Assembly: GCA_902728285.1 (NCBI GenBank)
Contig: CACVBU010000386.1
Location: forward strand, 124,001 to 188,000
Origin: Clytia hemisphaerica
Taxonomy: Eukaryota; Cnidaria; Hydrozoa; Leptothecata; Clytiidae
Direction: 5' to 3'
Length of the DNA stretch: 64,000 nucleotides
Positions 1-11,841 of this stretch are shown one piece after another (positions within the stretch are counted from its first letter, which is position 1; the number at the start of each line of letters is the position of its first letter). The notes beneath the pieces are model-generated. The model saw only the letters and a list, made by a program, of their open reading frames with translations, made no database searches and was not told the DNA's origin. Made by a program: the position numbers and the translations under genes.

Positions 1-2498
1 ACCTACTTTAGAGCACTTACAAATCGATTGTGGTTTCAAAACACCCCGGCGAATTTCCCTTTTGTGCAAAGTATTTTGTCCCTGATTGTAAGAACACCCC
101 TACCTCACAGCCCCGGTGGAAGTTTTTCCCACAACGGGTCCAAAAATTTCTACTTAAGTCCAAATTGGAATAGAAATTCTATTGCTCCAAACTTAGGCAA
201 ATTTTCTGATTGGGCTGGGGCCCCAACGGGTCTGGGACACGTCGTAAAAGCTCAAAATTTCAACATTAATCATCTCTCAGGTAGTACTTTCATGTTATAA
301 AAGTACAACAAACAAGTTTTATATAATTTGACAGACTTTTTATGTCGGGTTATAAAGGCCCCCAAATTGTAGGTCAACTAACCGTTCAAACATTTTCGTC
401 AAAATGTCTAACTCAGAACAGTAAATATTGAAATGGACTATTTTCTCCATTTCCTTAGTTCATTAGGACTAAGAAAATACCCTATTATCATAACTTAATT
501 CCAATAGATTTCGATTTAGAGAGGATTTATTTAAAAAATGTCTCAGTTCGGGTAATATCCAATCAACTTCCATTCAGATTTTCATTGGAAAAAATTAATT
601 CAAGTTAAAATTTTCTGTCCAGAAATAATCAGTAAGATGTAACAGTATGCTCTGAAACAAATTTTTATGAAGTTGAACTATCGTTAGGGCTACAATGCTA
701 AAAAATGAGAAACCTACATTCTCGGGGTTTACTACATTCTCGGGGTCAGGTGCTGTATCTGGTTGGTAAATCTAATCATTGATCGAATTGGATGAGAGTA
801 GGGAATAAATAGGCTTGGATAGTTTTAGAATAGGGTTCAGATCTCCTTTGATAGCTAAGAGTTTGCTCTTTTTATGACATCTTAGACACTATTCGTTTTG
901 GCTGAAGACATAACCAAAACTATATGATCAAAGGTTTCCATTAAAAAATTATACCTTGCATAATATTGTTCCTTGGAGTCTCAAAATGATAAAAGATTTT
1001 CCTTTAGAAATACAACATCGTCAAACTTTTTCCTTTAGAAATACAACATCGTCAAACATTTTCCATGAGAAACTGAGAGGGCCAGGGAGAAACAAAAATA
1101 GATTTTCCTTGAAAAATACAACAGTGTCAAAGATACAAGAGGCTTTAAGATCTTCCTTCAGAAAAATAAAATTTTCAAATATTTTTCTTGGGAAAGAAAC
1201 AATAATAAAAGATCTGTTAAGGTTATCTTTGAGATTTACAAAATTATGTGAGAAAGATTTCATTTGAAAAACGAACATCAAAACAATAAACGATTCTTTT
1301 GAAAAATGAAACATTGTCAAAGACTTTAGAAATACAAAATGATCAAAGATTTTTCACGAAATTACAAAATTATCATTAATTTCAAACGACGTTCCTTGAG
1401 AAAATATCGAGGCAATTTTACAAAAGTGAAATTTTTACAAAATACAAATTATACCTTTTCACTTTTGGATTCTTGTTGAATCTTATGCGTGTCCAAAGAA
1501 TTTATTTCCGCGATGGTAACAAGAGGGCGATTAGTTCTCAAAAATTTCATGCTTCTTCACCCGAAAACGTTCTTGTAGTATTGAAAACGCTACAATCTAA
1601 GGGAAATTTTACAAGCACTCTCAATTTGAATTAGAGATCCAAAGTGGTGATCTCTAATGATGGTTTTACAATGCCAAGGGTAGATGTAAACAAAGATTCT
1701 TGTCTGCAGGTTTAAAAATGTCTTCTCAGTTTGTTTTTGACTCTTCCCCAAACAAATCGGAAAACAAAATCAATGTTCGTTTATGCAGTACTAAAGCCCT
1801 CTATCAAAGGACAAGATGGTTTCTAGCGATAAATCTTTGTAAAAGCTAAGAAGTACTCAAAACAAACAAGCCACAAAACATAATTTGGCTCGAAAACCTT
1901 TCAATCGATAAAGAAACAATGGAAATAATGTATGCTCCGATCAGGAAAGTTGGTTGGTAGTGTAAGGAACAATAAATTTCTCGTTAGTGTTGCCCTAAGA
2001 TCTACTGCGTCTTTAAAGCCGTTGATAGTACTAATAATATGATGTTCAGGTACGTTAGAAATTAACAGTACAAATGTGCATTGAGAAATCACAACTTTTC
2101 GCCAATTTGATAAGAAATCTGAACTAATAGCAGCTTCAAGCACACATATTAATAACAAATTCATATGTGAATTTTTTACCAAATACATAAAAATAATGAC
2201 GATCTATAATCCGTTTAACAAACTGCATGATATCTATGGTTTCTTATATTGTAGCGCGAGCAGTACATCATACTTTGATCAAATTATATAACTGGGGAGC
2301 TTAGAAAATACATATTTGTCGTATTTCTATCTCCTTGGTCGGGGGGGGGGGGGCAGAATACGGTATGATAACACTCAGAGCCCTTTTTGTCATACACGGT
2401 TTTCATAAGAACATCTAAAATTTTTGAAGCATTTAGGCTTAAAAAAGTTCTTAACATGTTCCCATTTTCGCAATCGAAAGCCTTATGTTCATATATAG
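1..2498. other. Intergenic DNA, no supported gene
   Basis: AT-rich sequence with stops in all frames. The longest open frames are under 105 codons, have no recognisable domain and no splice context. The only structure I see is the degenerate tandem repeat at 985-1380 and a run of 14 G near 2340. A retrotransposon open frame begins at about 2499. Confidence 0.6.
985..1380. repeat. Degenerate tandem repeat, about 31-bp unit
   Basis: Two adjacent copies of a 31-bp unit built on CCTTTAGAAATACAACATCG are nearly identical at about 1001-1061. Weaker copies with the same theme (CCTT-GAAA-ATACAA-TGTCAAAG) continue to about 1380. Short open frames on both strands here (for example 956-1267 plus) are by-products of the repeat period and not genes. 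Confidence 0.65.
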
Positions 2499-4335
2499 TT
2501 TACTCTTATAGAAAAGAGAGAAATTGAAAAACTTTTTCAAAGAGCCAAAAATCAAAATAGTACTCTTAAACCAGTCCCGAGTTCATGTGATCCAAATAAA
2601 CTTCTTGAACATTTCAAATCTCATTTTAACCCCCCGCAACGACCAGATGAAACAATGCCAAACGAATTGCGCAATCATCATGATAATCTCCCTCGTTTTA
2701 TTCAAGAACTTCGTCAAATATCAGCAAACACAGATATTGAAGACAGCCCACCCACTATTGAAGAAATCCAAAAACAAATCGCCAGCTTAAAAAACAATAA
2801 GGCTAATAATGACGTAGATACTGAACTTCTAAAACTATGCGATGATCCCATCTTATCACAAATAATGCACCATATTACAACAAACCTATGGATGAATAAT
2901 GATATCCCAGAAACATGGAGCAACTCGCGCCTTAAAACTCTTTGGAAAAATAAAGGTTCCAAACAAGACCCCTCAAAATATAGAGGGATCAGCATAGGGT
3001 CAACAATATGCAAACTTGTGACTAACATTATCTTAAATCGCCTGCAACCATGGTATGAAGCTCAACTTAGTGATGAGCAAAACGGTTTCAGGAAAGATAG
3101 AGGGACGACGGACGGCATTTTTGAACTGAAACGTGTACAGCAAATTACTAACCGAAAGAAGCAGCCCCTCTTCCTACTGTTTGTAGATTTATCTGCAGCA
3201 TTTGATCACATTCCGAGACATTGGTTATTCGAATCAATCAAAATGCGATTTCCCGATAACAATCTACCACCACTGTTCACCATACTCGAACAGCTCTACA
3301 AACAGACAACTCTCACTTTCCAGGAATCAAATACCTTTCAAACTACATCAGGAGTCCGCCAAGGAGGACCAGAGAGCCCGTTCCTCTTTAATCTCTACAT
3401 CGATTTTGTCATGCGTGTCTTTATGAGTGAAGCCAATGCAGAAAGTATCAACTTCTATAAACATTCATACCGTTTGAATCCAAGAAGTATCTCTAGAGAA
3501 AATAGAATATCTATGAGAGAGAACAATTTACGCAATTGGGGGACATCGACATTACCGTGGTGCGGATACGCGGACGATCTCATCCTTTTTCTCATCAGTC
3601 AACTAGATTTGCAAAAGCTCTATCAACTTTCTAGATCAAACGTTTACTCGATTTGGACTATCAATAAAACGCTTTGAAAACCGAATCTATGATACTTAAC
3701 TGTACCGACAGGAATTACCCAAAATCCATCATCAAATTGAGGAACATTGATATCAAAAAACGTCAAAACGTTCAAATATCTCGGAGCTTTCATTCACTTT
3801 GAGGAACCGAATACCGGTGACATCGAGATTAATTACCGTATTCAACAGGCGACTAAACAATTCGCAGAAATGACCAACCTTCTTCAAAATTTCAATGTCC
3901 ATTTGAAAACTCGTATCATCTTCTTAAATATTATGTACGTATCGCTTAATCTACTCATGCCAAAATTAGAATTTATATTCAAGCCAACTTGAGCGACTAA
4001 ACGTCACATATCGTCGATTCCTACGTCGAATGATTAGAGGTGGTTTTCGTTTCGTAAATGAGTCTAACAACGATTTCCGTTATCAGGTAACCAACAAAAG
4101 ACTCCATGAAATATGTGGTACATCAGATTTGTCCAATTTCATTGGAAAACAGCAGCTGGAATATGCTAAACATGTTATTCGTATGACCCACGAGCGTTCC
4201 ATTAAACTGTTGATGTTCAACGATGATAAGTATACGAAACGTGGAAGACCATTTAAAACTCTGCTAGATCAAGTAACTGATCAAAACTCCCTTACAACAG
4301 ATGGTCTCTGCAACAGTGCTATGTTGAGAAAATGA
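2499..4335 (+). pseudogene. Non-LTR retrotransposon reverse transcriptase, broken
   Basis: A LINE-type reverse transcriptase reads openly from 2499 to 3677. The RT blocks appear in order: a KYRGISIGS block, DEQNGFRKDRGTTDGIFEL, the catalytic FVDLSAAFDHIP, the GVRQGGPESPFLF block, and CGYADD with the active-site aspartates. After 3640 the frame is lost. The lysine/KTES segment lies in another frame near 3665, the KTFKYLGAF segment is open at 3747-3992, and a C-terminal part resumes through LERLNVTYRRFLRRM to a stop at 4335. At least three frameshifts separate these parts, so it cannot make one protein as it stands. No endonuclease domain is visible upstream of 2499, consistent with 5' truncation typical of LINE insertions. 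The clade is not assigned. The YADD box and the long C-terminal tail exclude a retroviral or LTR origin. Confidence 0.85.
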
Positions 4336-4380
4336 TTTTCTAATATATTTTTTCTAGTTGTTCTTGCTGATATGATGATC

Positions 4381-4438
4381 GGTGGGAAGTATCTTGCAAT
4401 CCAGATCAGCTGATCTGGATTTCTCGATGCTTCCCACC
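4381..4438 (+). repeat. Terminal hairpin of the retrotransposon
   Basis: GGTGGGAAG (4381-4389) pairs perfectly with CTTCCCACC (4430-4438). Inside lies a perfect 24-bp palindrome at 4398-4421 centred on ATCAGCTGAT. The structure begins 45 bases after the stop of the retrotransposon's last open segment and sits just before a TA tract. It therefore looks like a 3' stem-loop of the element, of the kind some LINE reverse transcriptases use to recognise their own RNA. Confidence 0.6.
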
Positions 4439-4450
4439 CCTATAGTACTA

Positions 4451-4473
4451 GTATATATATATATATATATTAT
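4451..4473. repeat. TA microsatellite, likely retrotransposon 3' tail
   Basis: An alternating TA run follows the terminal hairpin of the retrotransposon. Short simple-repeat tails, in place of poly(A), are known at the 3' end of several LINE groups, so this probably marks the element's 3' boundary. Confidence 0.5.
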
Positions 4474-4542
4474 AAAAAAAAACGTGTAGACACAACCTTA
4501 TTTTCTATATCCCCGGTTTGTTTACAAACCACTTTTTCTCAC

Positions 4543-4731
4543 CTTTACAACGCCGAATTTGCGCTGACGTTGGCGTTTCATTTGTTTCCTTCGGTACCGG
4601 CTCATCCCTCGACTATCCAGGCGGTGCGCGGGCGGATGAGAGCGGCCGCGGATCCCACAGATGCGCGGACTTAGTCTCCTGATTACATAACGAGGACCTA
4701 ATTTACTCGTTGAAGGCTGGAGCTGAGACAT
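4543..4731 (-). CDS. Basic exon, copy A of a duplicated pair (family unknown)
   Basis: From the ATG at 4731 the frame is open for 63 codons and stops exactly at a GT donor (GTTGTAAAG|GTGAG). The product is strongly basic, with the motif SRYRRKQMKRQRQRKF near its end. It is a diverged duplicate of the segment at 5590-5772. Over the last 28 codons, 17 residues are identical, both end at a phase-0 donor after a lysine, and many codons differ silently, which points to selection on the protein. Whether the ATG is the true start or an upstream acceptor feeds this exon is unclear. A TTAG upstream would enter in another phase. No family is recognised and no downstream exon was found before the retrotransposon. 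Confidence 0.45.
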
Positions 4732-5589
4732 GCTTCTAATGTCTCGAATACTAATCGTCAAAAAAAATTTCAATCTTCAAGTCCTCGGCTTCTGATCTTC
4801 AAATACTCACAATGTTATAATAAATGAGTGAGTAAAAATGAAAAACATTAAAAAAAAACAAAAAATGGATAATTCCACACTTCTGATTAGCGTGAAAATT
4901 GGGACGGGAGGAGTTTTTCATTACAATTCTTTTTAATAATCCTTAAAATTTAAATATTTTCTGAAATTTTTTTGATATTCACAACTTCACAACATCGCAG
5001 AGAAAAACTATTCTGAAAAAATAAAGTCCATCAAAACACGGAAGAAAACAAACCACACTTCTGACAGCTGAACCAAATGAGCACCACGCGTAACCCGACC
5101 AAAATTGGGCTGGAATTATATATAAGATTTTCATTAAAACTTAAAAAAAAAATTTTTTATGCTATATAGTATATACTATTACCGGAGCCAGTCTTAAAAC
5201 TTAAAATCGGTCTACATCTGTTAAATCCGTTAAATTCAGTACTTTCTTAGAAACTTCTGAAATCTGAGGCTCAGATTGTTCATAATTTGTTCTAGGGTTT
5301 GGCCAATTTCCAGCCTCGTGTTCTCATGCTTATGGAACTGTTCCTATAAGAAGGCGTGTAAGAGATTTGAAAAATATAGAACGTTATAGGAGCGTTTGAA
5401 AGTTTTATTCTACAACATGTTCCAAATCATATTTTAGAATCTTATCTTCAGCGTGCGTACGTACAATTTTGCTCAAAGACTTATTTACACGAAAGCCCTC
5501 GGCAACCAAATATGTTGCATCGGAAAGTTTGAAAAGATTTGTATTGGATGGGAAAAAAACGTACATCTATATGGATACTGTAACCTTAC

Positions 5590-5772
5590 CTTTAAAACCG
5601 CTAATTTCCGTTGCCGTTGACGTTTTACAATCTTTCGTTGGTAGCGACTTATCGCGTGACTGTTCAAGCGTTGTACGGCGGGCGAATGTGAAGGCGAACA
5701 CGAACGAGTGCGCACAAGTAGTTGCGGACTCAGTCTATTTCTTAAAGCCACTTGTGGCATGATTGATGATTC
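5590..5772 (-). CDS. Basic exon, copy B of a duplicated pair (family unknown)
   Basis: This segment is open from a TTAG acceptor at 5773 to a GTAAGG donor after 5590, 61 codons, phase 0 at both ends. It could also start at the internal ATG at 5760 (57 codons). It contains RLSPQ, a serine-rich stretch and the basic motif SRYQRKIVKRQRQRKLAVLK, matching copy A at 4543-4731. Because both ends are phase 0, it could be joined to either of the two short ATG-led segments at 7302-7379 and 9193-9258, which also end at phase-0 donors. The product would be small, basic and probably nucleic-acid binding, but that is inference from composition only. Confidence 0.45.
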
Positions 5773-6266
5773 CTAACTTAATTCCACTTATTCAAAGAAG
5801 AACTCTTGAAAATTTCGATTCGATTTTATTAATAGTTCTCAAACAATATACAAAACCAGTCGAAAAAAACTCAAAAGGTGATGTTTCAAGGAAAATTGTG
5901 AAAAACATTCAATGAGTTTTTTTTAAATATTCTATGTCCCTTTGGAATTGAAACTAACAATTTTAAATTTTGTTGTAGATAATCGAAAAAAGACACAGAG
6001 CAGCAAAATAATTAGGAGTAAATTTGATGTCAATTAAATCAATCAATTATCTTCTGAAAACTTTTAACAAGACCTCAGTAGACTAGGAAACCACGTCGCT
6101 GTATTTCACGGCAGCTTACGCTTGCATTGGACTTACTAAACTTTCGCCTGAATACTTTCGAAACCACTCTCCAGCGGTAATTTAATTTTCTGTATAAGAA
6201 CTCTTTATAAGTAGTATTTCGTTTTTGTGGTTCAGGAAAGGCAGACGCGTGCTAGTCTAGTCTTCC

Positions 6267-6543
6267 AAGCCCGAAGGGCTAGACTCGAGACTCCTGGATG
6301 GGAAATGAAACCACTTATTTCCCATCCAGAACGCCCGCGCGTTGTTTCACACAAACGCCGGATAGAAACTAAAATCTATCGCTAGATTTCAAAAGATACA
6401 GTCCTCAAAACAAAGTTACCGCTAGATACAATCCGTCGTCATGATTGCGACGCGTTCTAGGCGCGTTTTGGATGGGAAATAATTGGCTTCACTTTCTTTT
6501 GCCTGGGAAAGGTTAGAGATTCTACTCTAGCCCTTCGGCCTTT
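6267..6543 (+). mobile_element. MITE, AAGCCCGAAGGGCTAGA family, copy 1
   Basis: The ends are inverted: AAGCCCGAAGGGCTAGACTC at 6267 and a matching CTCTAGCCCTTCGG..TTT near 6543. Inside are a hairpin of GGATGGGAAAT arms (about 6293-6330), the segment AATCCGTCGTCA, and GCGACGCG. The same ordered landmarks occur in reverse orientation at 10440-10693, so this is a dispersed non-autonomous element. No open reading frame of note. Confidence 0.65.
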
Positions 6544-7301
6544 AAACTCAACGGTTAGTCTATTACTCCCCCTAACCTAGACTTGATATCCGAGTTATAA
6601 GTTTCAGTGGAAGTAAAATCTCAACATACAAAACTCTGAAATTACAGCTTGGTCACCCTAGAGTATGAAAGTGTACCCACCAAACGCAACAATACAGAAA
6701 TGTAGAAAAAGCAGCCTGGCAAGTTCTCAAGACATTTCAAGCATCCAAAAATTACACCAAAGTCCACAACAAAGTGTGAATGCATCACCATGACCGACCA
6801 TGTTTATTTTTGAAAATGATCCTCTATCCTCTTTGTTTCTTCTTTTTCATGTTTTCATGTAACAGCTTTATCTTCACTAGCAAGTGGGAGCCACTGCCCT
6901 ACATGTTTTTTTTATATGCAAGTGTCTGCCCCTATATCGGGCTCGCATTATGCTTAACATTCTATTGTTTAGGTACCCAAAACTGAGCCTGCATATGCCT
7001 ATAAACGTTATGCTTGTAAAAGAAAAAACATGTATTTTTGCAAGGGAGTTTCTCCTCGTCATATAGATCACACTCTACAGCTTTAACGGATCGAGCGCAA
7101 TCAAGTGCACTGCATTCGCTTTAGGAAGAGGCCGTAAACCAGAAATATAAAGCATCTAAAAAATTTTACCGCCTGGATATCCAGGCTACACTAACGATAA
7201 ACCTTTTTCATTTTTACAGTATGTAGAATATGATATTTAACAATTTATTTTTGAGACGGAGATAAAACTACTTTTGAAAGTGAAAGATAGATTTAAAATA
7301 C

Positions 7302-7379
7302 CTGCTTGTAAGCCCTCTTCAGAGCAGCACGCTCGACGAGCAAACGCCACATTTTAACTTTATCGTTATGATCCATCAT
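7302..7379 (-). CDS. Possible first coding exon, 26 aa
   Basis: Tandem ATGs at 7379 open a 26-codon frame (core KVKMWRLLVERAALKRAYKQ) that ends in phase 0 at CAG|GTATTTT. A TAA lies two codons upstream, so it would be an initiating exon. It could splice in frame to the exon at 5590-5772. The peptide is basic and not recognised. The length is short enough to occur by chance. Confidence 0.25.
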
Positions 7380-8665
7380 TTCTTAGAGATTTCTCCCAAA
7401 TCACCGCGCAATATCTTTCATCAAACAAGACTTTTCGACAAAAATTATTTTCTGTTTCTCTTTATCGACCAAAGTGTTATATGGATTCCAATTTCCATCA
7501 GAATTTCTTGAAATCCAAAATTCCTTTCCTTTTCAATCCAACTTTGAACAAATACAGCCTCCAAAAAGAATTGCTTTTGGACTCAAAAGGAAGGAGTTTA
7601 ATTACAATTGCTGTAATCAAACTTTAAATGCCACAGTAGACCATAAAAATGGTTCCAAATACAAACTGCGTCTTTATTATCTTATTAAAACCAAATACTG
7701 ATAGCTCAAAGAATCACAAATACGTAAAACAGTGACTGCTCAAAACTACAACTAACAAATGCCACAGGAAAAATCACAATTATCAAAGTCAAATATCTGA
7801 GAGAAAACTCACGTCACCCTATTAGGACCAACCACAGCTTAATCTAGAGATTTTTGACTTAAGAAAGCCCTATAAAATAAACAAAATGGAAAAATAAACA
7901 TTACCTTGTATTTTTTACTATCCTTAGGCATGATTGGTCATTAAGAGGATCGCTAAACACTCTAATGACTTTTAATTAACAGCCTCTCATCATCAAACCA
8001 TTAAAATTATCCGAGTTAATCCGAGATCAGTTCATCAATAAGGTATTATAGTCAGTAGTATAAACGATTGAGGTATCATAATAAAAAGAACGTATTATCA
8101 CTTATTGAAATGTTTTTGATATCACTATGATTTAGCTTTTAAATAGGTACTTATACCTTCATTTTGACATAAGATTATTACTAATAGATTTTCGACCTTC
8201 CCCGACGAGAAGAATGCAATTTTTGAAAAATTATGATCTTTCCTTTTAGCTAAATAACAAAACAAAATTAAGATCTTCCCTACTTTCACTAAGAACAAAT
8301 AAATTTTAACAGAGGCAGTTCTCATTACAGGCTTAACATTATTTCTAGAACGTTCTTTAATATACACACAGGGATACGTGCTTTATTTAGTAACGCCTTA
8401 AAAAAGGCACTTAATATATTAACATTTGATACAAGTCCTGATTCACGTTCAAACAGAGCATGTCCCGGTTAAATTTTTCACCGATTGTTTATTGGATAAG
8501 GGAGACTTCTCACTATTTGATACTCCCACATTCGACAAGAATCCAATATCCCTAGAATATTTAACTAGATAGCCATAACTGCGCAAACTGCAGAATTCTT
8601 TTCTACAGGGTATTGTGTAAACCTGGCGAGATTTAAAATATAATTCATCTTCTTTTAACCAGAAA

Positions 8666-9170
8666 CAGGGGGGGGGGCACGCAGTTACTACAAGACATGA
8701 TGTGTAGTAAGTGCTTTTTCAACACTTTTTTTCAGGACCACCACCCTTTGCAGTTACTACACCTTGGTAGTAACTGTTTTCAGAAAAGATTTCCAGGTAC
8801 CACCCCTGTTTTTGAGTGATATCATCAAAAATATGCTCGAAATTACCCTAAATTGCGATTATTTTTCAACCTAAAGCCATTTTTGTGCTAGATTTTCTTT
8901 TAATTTACTTGGTTAACAGCTGTTGAGAACATTTTAATGATAATTAGGGAAAGCATAATTTCCGTTGGGTCTGAGAAAAATTTTGAAAGTTCTTTAAAAA
9001 GAATTAAAATATAAGCATTTACTACACCGAAAGTGCTGGTTTTAGTGTTTGGCACCACCCCCAAACAGCAGCTACTACACTGTGTAGTAACTGTTTTCAT
9101 AACTTCTGAATACAGTACCACCACGGTAGTAAGTGTCATACTGTCTTGTAGTAACTGCGTGCCCCCCCTG
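8666..9170. mobile_element. hAT-like non-autonomous transposon with G-run ends
   Basis: The element begins CAGGGGGGGGGG and ends CCCCCCCTG. Next to these lie inverted copies of GCACGCAGTTACTACAAGACA (about 8676 and 9141). It is flanked by CCAGAAA on both sides (8659-8665 and 9171-9177), a 7-bp target-site duplication. Several further copies of GTAGTAACTG and its complement lie inside. CAGGG...CCCTG ends are typical of hAT elements. No transposase frame is present. Confidence 0.7.
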
Positions 9171-9192
9171 CCAGAAATCAAGTTTTACTTAC

Positions 9193-9258
9193 TTGTGTAA
9201 CTCCTTTTCTGCGGAATCGCTTCAAGCTTAAAGTTGCCTTCCGACCTATGAATACCAT
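9193..9258 (-). CDS. Possible first coding exon, 22 aa
   Basis: The ATG at 9258 opens 22 basic codons (KATLSLKRFRRKGVTQ) ending in phase 0 at a strong donor, GTAAGTAAA. A TTGCAG acceptor at 9324 could supply a 5' untranslated part (9193-9323), and a good donor CAG|GTAAGAACG at 9837 could close an upstream non-coding exon. It could splice in frame to 5590-5772. Not recognised, and low confidence because of its length. Confidence 0.25.
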
Positions 9259-9335
9259 CGTTACTTTCTTGAAGTTAAAACTCTCAAGCAGGTCTGCAGC
9301 ATACACTTGTTCAGTTTATTTAACTGCAATAATTC

Positions 9336-10439
9336 AGCTCACAAAATATGACAGTTTTAGTAATGGTTATTGCGAGTGATCGTGTTGCTTTTTAATAGAA
9401 ATCCATTCAATGAACTTTTTGATTTATAAACCCAGTTGGATAACTATCAACTATCTACAATTTGTTTATGGAAAGTCACGTAGAAATATTGGTATACACC
9501 ACTCTTCAGAAAAAGCAACCGTTAAAACAAGAAACATATACTTCTCAACATTTATTAGAATTGAGTCATTAGTCCCAACTTTCCAGTGAAAATTCGAGCA
9601 CTCATAAAGACTGCAGTATTCATAATATTCATTCAATATTTTCCTGCCTGTTTAAAGTAAAAACTAAAACTCTCAATTCAAGAGAAGCCTTGGGAATAAG
9701 AATTACTCATCGAAATAGTAAGTTTTCAAAGCCAAAATGTATAAAAAAGAGGGAAACCATTTGAAAGATAACTATTTAAAAAAATACATATAAAACGTCT
9801 ATAAAAATGTAGATAAAAAGGTCTACTACGTTCTTACCTGAAAACTGGGGCGGCTTAAACAGCAAGCAATTGATTATTTCGGTCCCCCAATTCACTCAGT
9901 TTAGCTCAGTTATTGATTAAAAACAATTTCCTAACCGACTTCTCTTTCTTGGTCATATCTCTGCTCTATATTTGTGTATATGTAGCAAGGTAATTCTCCA
10001 TCTCAGAGCATCTAGACACTTCATCTTTTCAACGTTTCACCAATATTTATTCAAATGAGCCAATTTCGTGTTCTAGTACTTTTTCTTAGTTGTATTAAAT
10101 TTTTCTTTGACTCTATAAAAAAACAGAAAAGAAAGGTTTCATATAACATGAAAAATTAAACTAAGAGAATTTCTTAGGCTGAGTTATTATTTACTTTTAT
10201 CAAGCTTATCATATTTTTGATATCTTTTTTAGTATAAAGGAACCCTCTTCAAAGATGGGGGAATATGATAAAGAGGAACTTTCAAGGAGACACAACGTTG
10301 AGAGGGCGACTATTGAAAAAACTTGAAATTAGTTTACAGCAAATGACAAGCAAAGACTTAATTAGGAAATGACAAGATGAACCAAATATAAAAAAGCAGA
10401 TCAAAGGCCAAGTGAAATACCTAAAGGCCAATGAAGTAT
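9336..10439. other. Non-coding stretch
   Basis: No supported gene. The only notable site is the donor-like CAG|GTAAGAACG on the minus strand at 9833-9840. It may end a 5' untranslated exon of the basic-exon gene to the left. Confidence 0.4.
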
Positions 10440-10693
10440 AATCCCGAAGGGCTAAAATCGAATCTTCAACCATTCTCAGGCAAGAAAATATGAAGCCTTA
10501 AAATACGCGCCGTATTTTTGACGACGGATTGAATCTAGCGATTCCTTTGTTTTCTAGTGATATCATTTTCAAAATTTAGGTGTAAATATCAGTCTGTCAT
10601 TTATGTGAAAACCAAGCGGACCGCGCTAGGCCGCGCAGCTTTGGTAGGATTAGGTAGGCTTTAAATCCTACCAAGGAGATTCGATTCTAGCCC
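10440..10693 (-). mobile_element. MITE, AAGCCCGAAGGGCTAGA family, copy 2
   Basis: Read on the minus strand this starts AAGCCCGAAGGGCTAGAATC and runs through the same landmarks as the copy at 6267-6543: a hairpin of paired CCTACC arms, GCGCGG, CTAGATTCAATCCGTCGTCA, and TTGCCTGAGAATGGTT before the far inverted end. Both ends carry CCCGAAGGG. TATA flanks both sides and may be the target duplication. Interior sequence has drifted considerably from copy 1. Confidence 0.65.
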
Positions 10694-11841
10694 TTCGGGC
10701 TTATAATTCATTGGTAAAGGTATTAAATGAACACAATGTAGCCACTGGTCTTCATTCCCGGCAAAAACAAAAACAAAAACGAAGAAATTTTAAATTGAAT
10801 GAAAAGGATATTTTTCCATTTTTTACACAAAATCAAAATCCATTGAAAAAAAAACATGAATTTCTAAAATAATCTTGTGAAAAGTTGACATTAAACAATG
10901 AGAAGTCGTCAAGCAAACATTTCACAGGCATTTAAAAATACTATAACCTAAACACTCAGAAAATGAACATTGGACTTCTCACTATTTAACGACAGTATAC
11001 ATAGCAGCAAAATAAATCCGTAATTTGTATGATTAGTTTTTAAATAATATAAAAACATTAAAAAGTGATGGCTATTTTGAGTTCTAAAAACAAAAAAGGT
11101 GAAAAACTAATAACTTCAAGTCATCAGTAAACTCCAAACTGTAGCGGTTAAACATATTAACTTTCAGTTAATCTTCAACGGGGGATAAATAATGTTTCGA
11201 GGGTTCCTTACATATTTTAGTCTCGTTTTTAAGTTAAATGCTAAAAGATTAAAACAAGTCTACTACGAAAAAAAAAAACATTTTAAAATTAGTGATACAT
11301 AAATTTGCTACAGATAAAACAATAAAGTCTAAAAACAAAATAAAGTATCTTTTGCTTTTAAAGTTTAAAATTTAGAAATAGGGGTTAAAGAAAAATAATC
11401 CAGATGCTGATCCAGCAATTTTGTTTAGTAGTGTTTTCCTTGGTCATGCAACTTTCAGACCAGAATTCTCTTCCATCTAATCTTCAAAACCTTACAATTG
11501 AATCACATCCATCGTTTGCTAAATCTGGTCAGTAATATTCCTTTTTGAAGGAATCGTCTCCGAGTTTTTACCATGGACCAAATCACCAGACTGGAACCAA
11601 TTGACGTCAATTTTACAGACCAGAGTGGGATCTTTGATTCAGCGTGGTCTTTCTTGCATTGATGCTCAATCTTTGGGTCATCATTTTTTATCGGGGGAAA
11701 GGAGGGTTTCAGACATCACTCACTCTCGCTCTCTTGAGGGCACGCGCACGCTCATCTCGTCACCATACGCACACATCTCTCACAAGGGGTTTTTCGCTCC
11801 GCCGCAAATGGCCGCTCGCACAGCAAGTGATCATTGGATGT
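10694..11841. other. Intergenic, includes 3' untranslated region of importin alpha
   Basis: The part nearest 11841 should be the 3' untranslated region of the importin alpha gene. I found no clear AATAAA on the minus strand in the first 700 bases past the stop. Short open frames at 11601-11882 on the plus strand overlap the importin stop on the opposite strand and show no domain. Confidence 0.4.

Noticed and set aside
956..1320. Overlapping open frames on both strands, about 100 codons each
   Set aside because: They coincide with the degenerate tandem repeat, whose period keeps frames open on both strands.
1901..2188. 95-codon minus-strand open frame
   Set aside because: No motif I recognise, no splice signals, AT-rich composition and no second copy in the window. 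Such lengths occur by chance here.
2341..2354. G-run as the end of a transposon like those elsewhere
   Set aside because: I found no matching C-run end or flanking duplication downstream, so there is no support for an element here.
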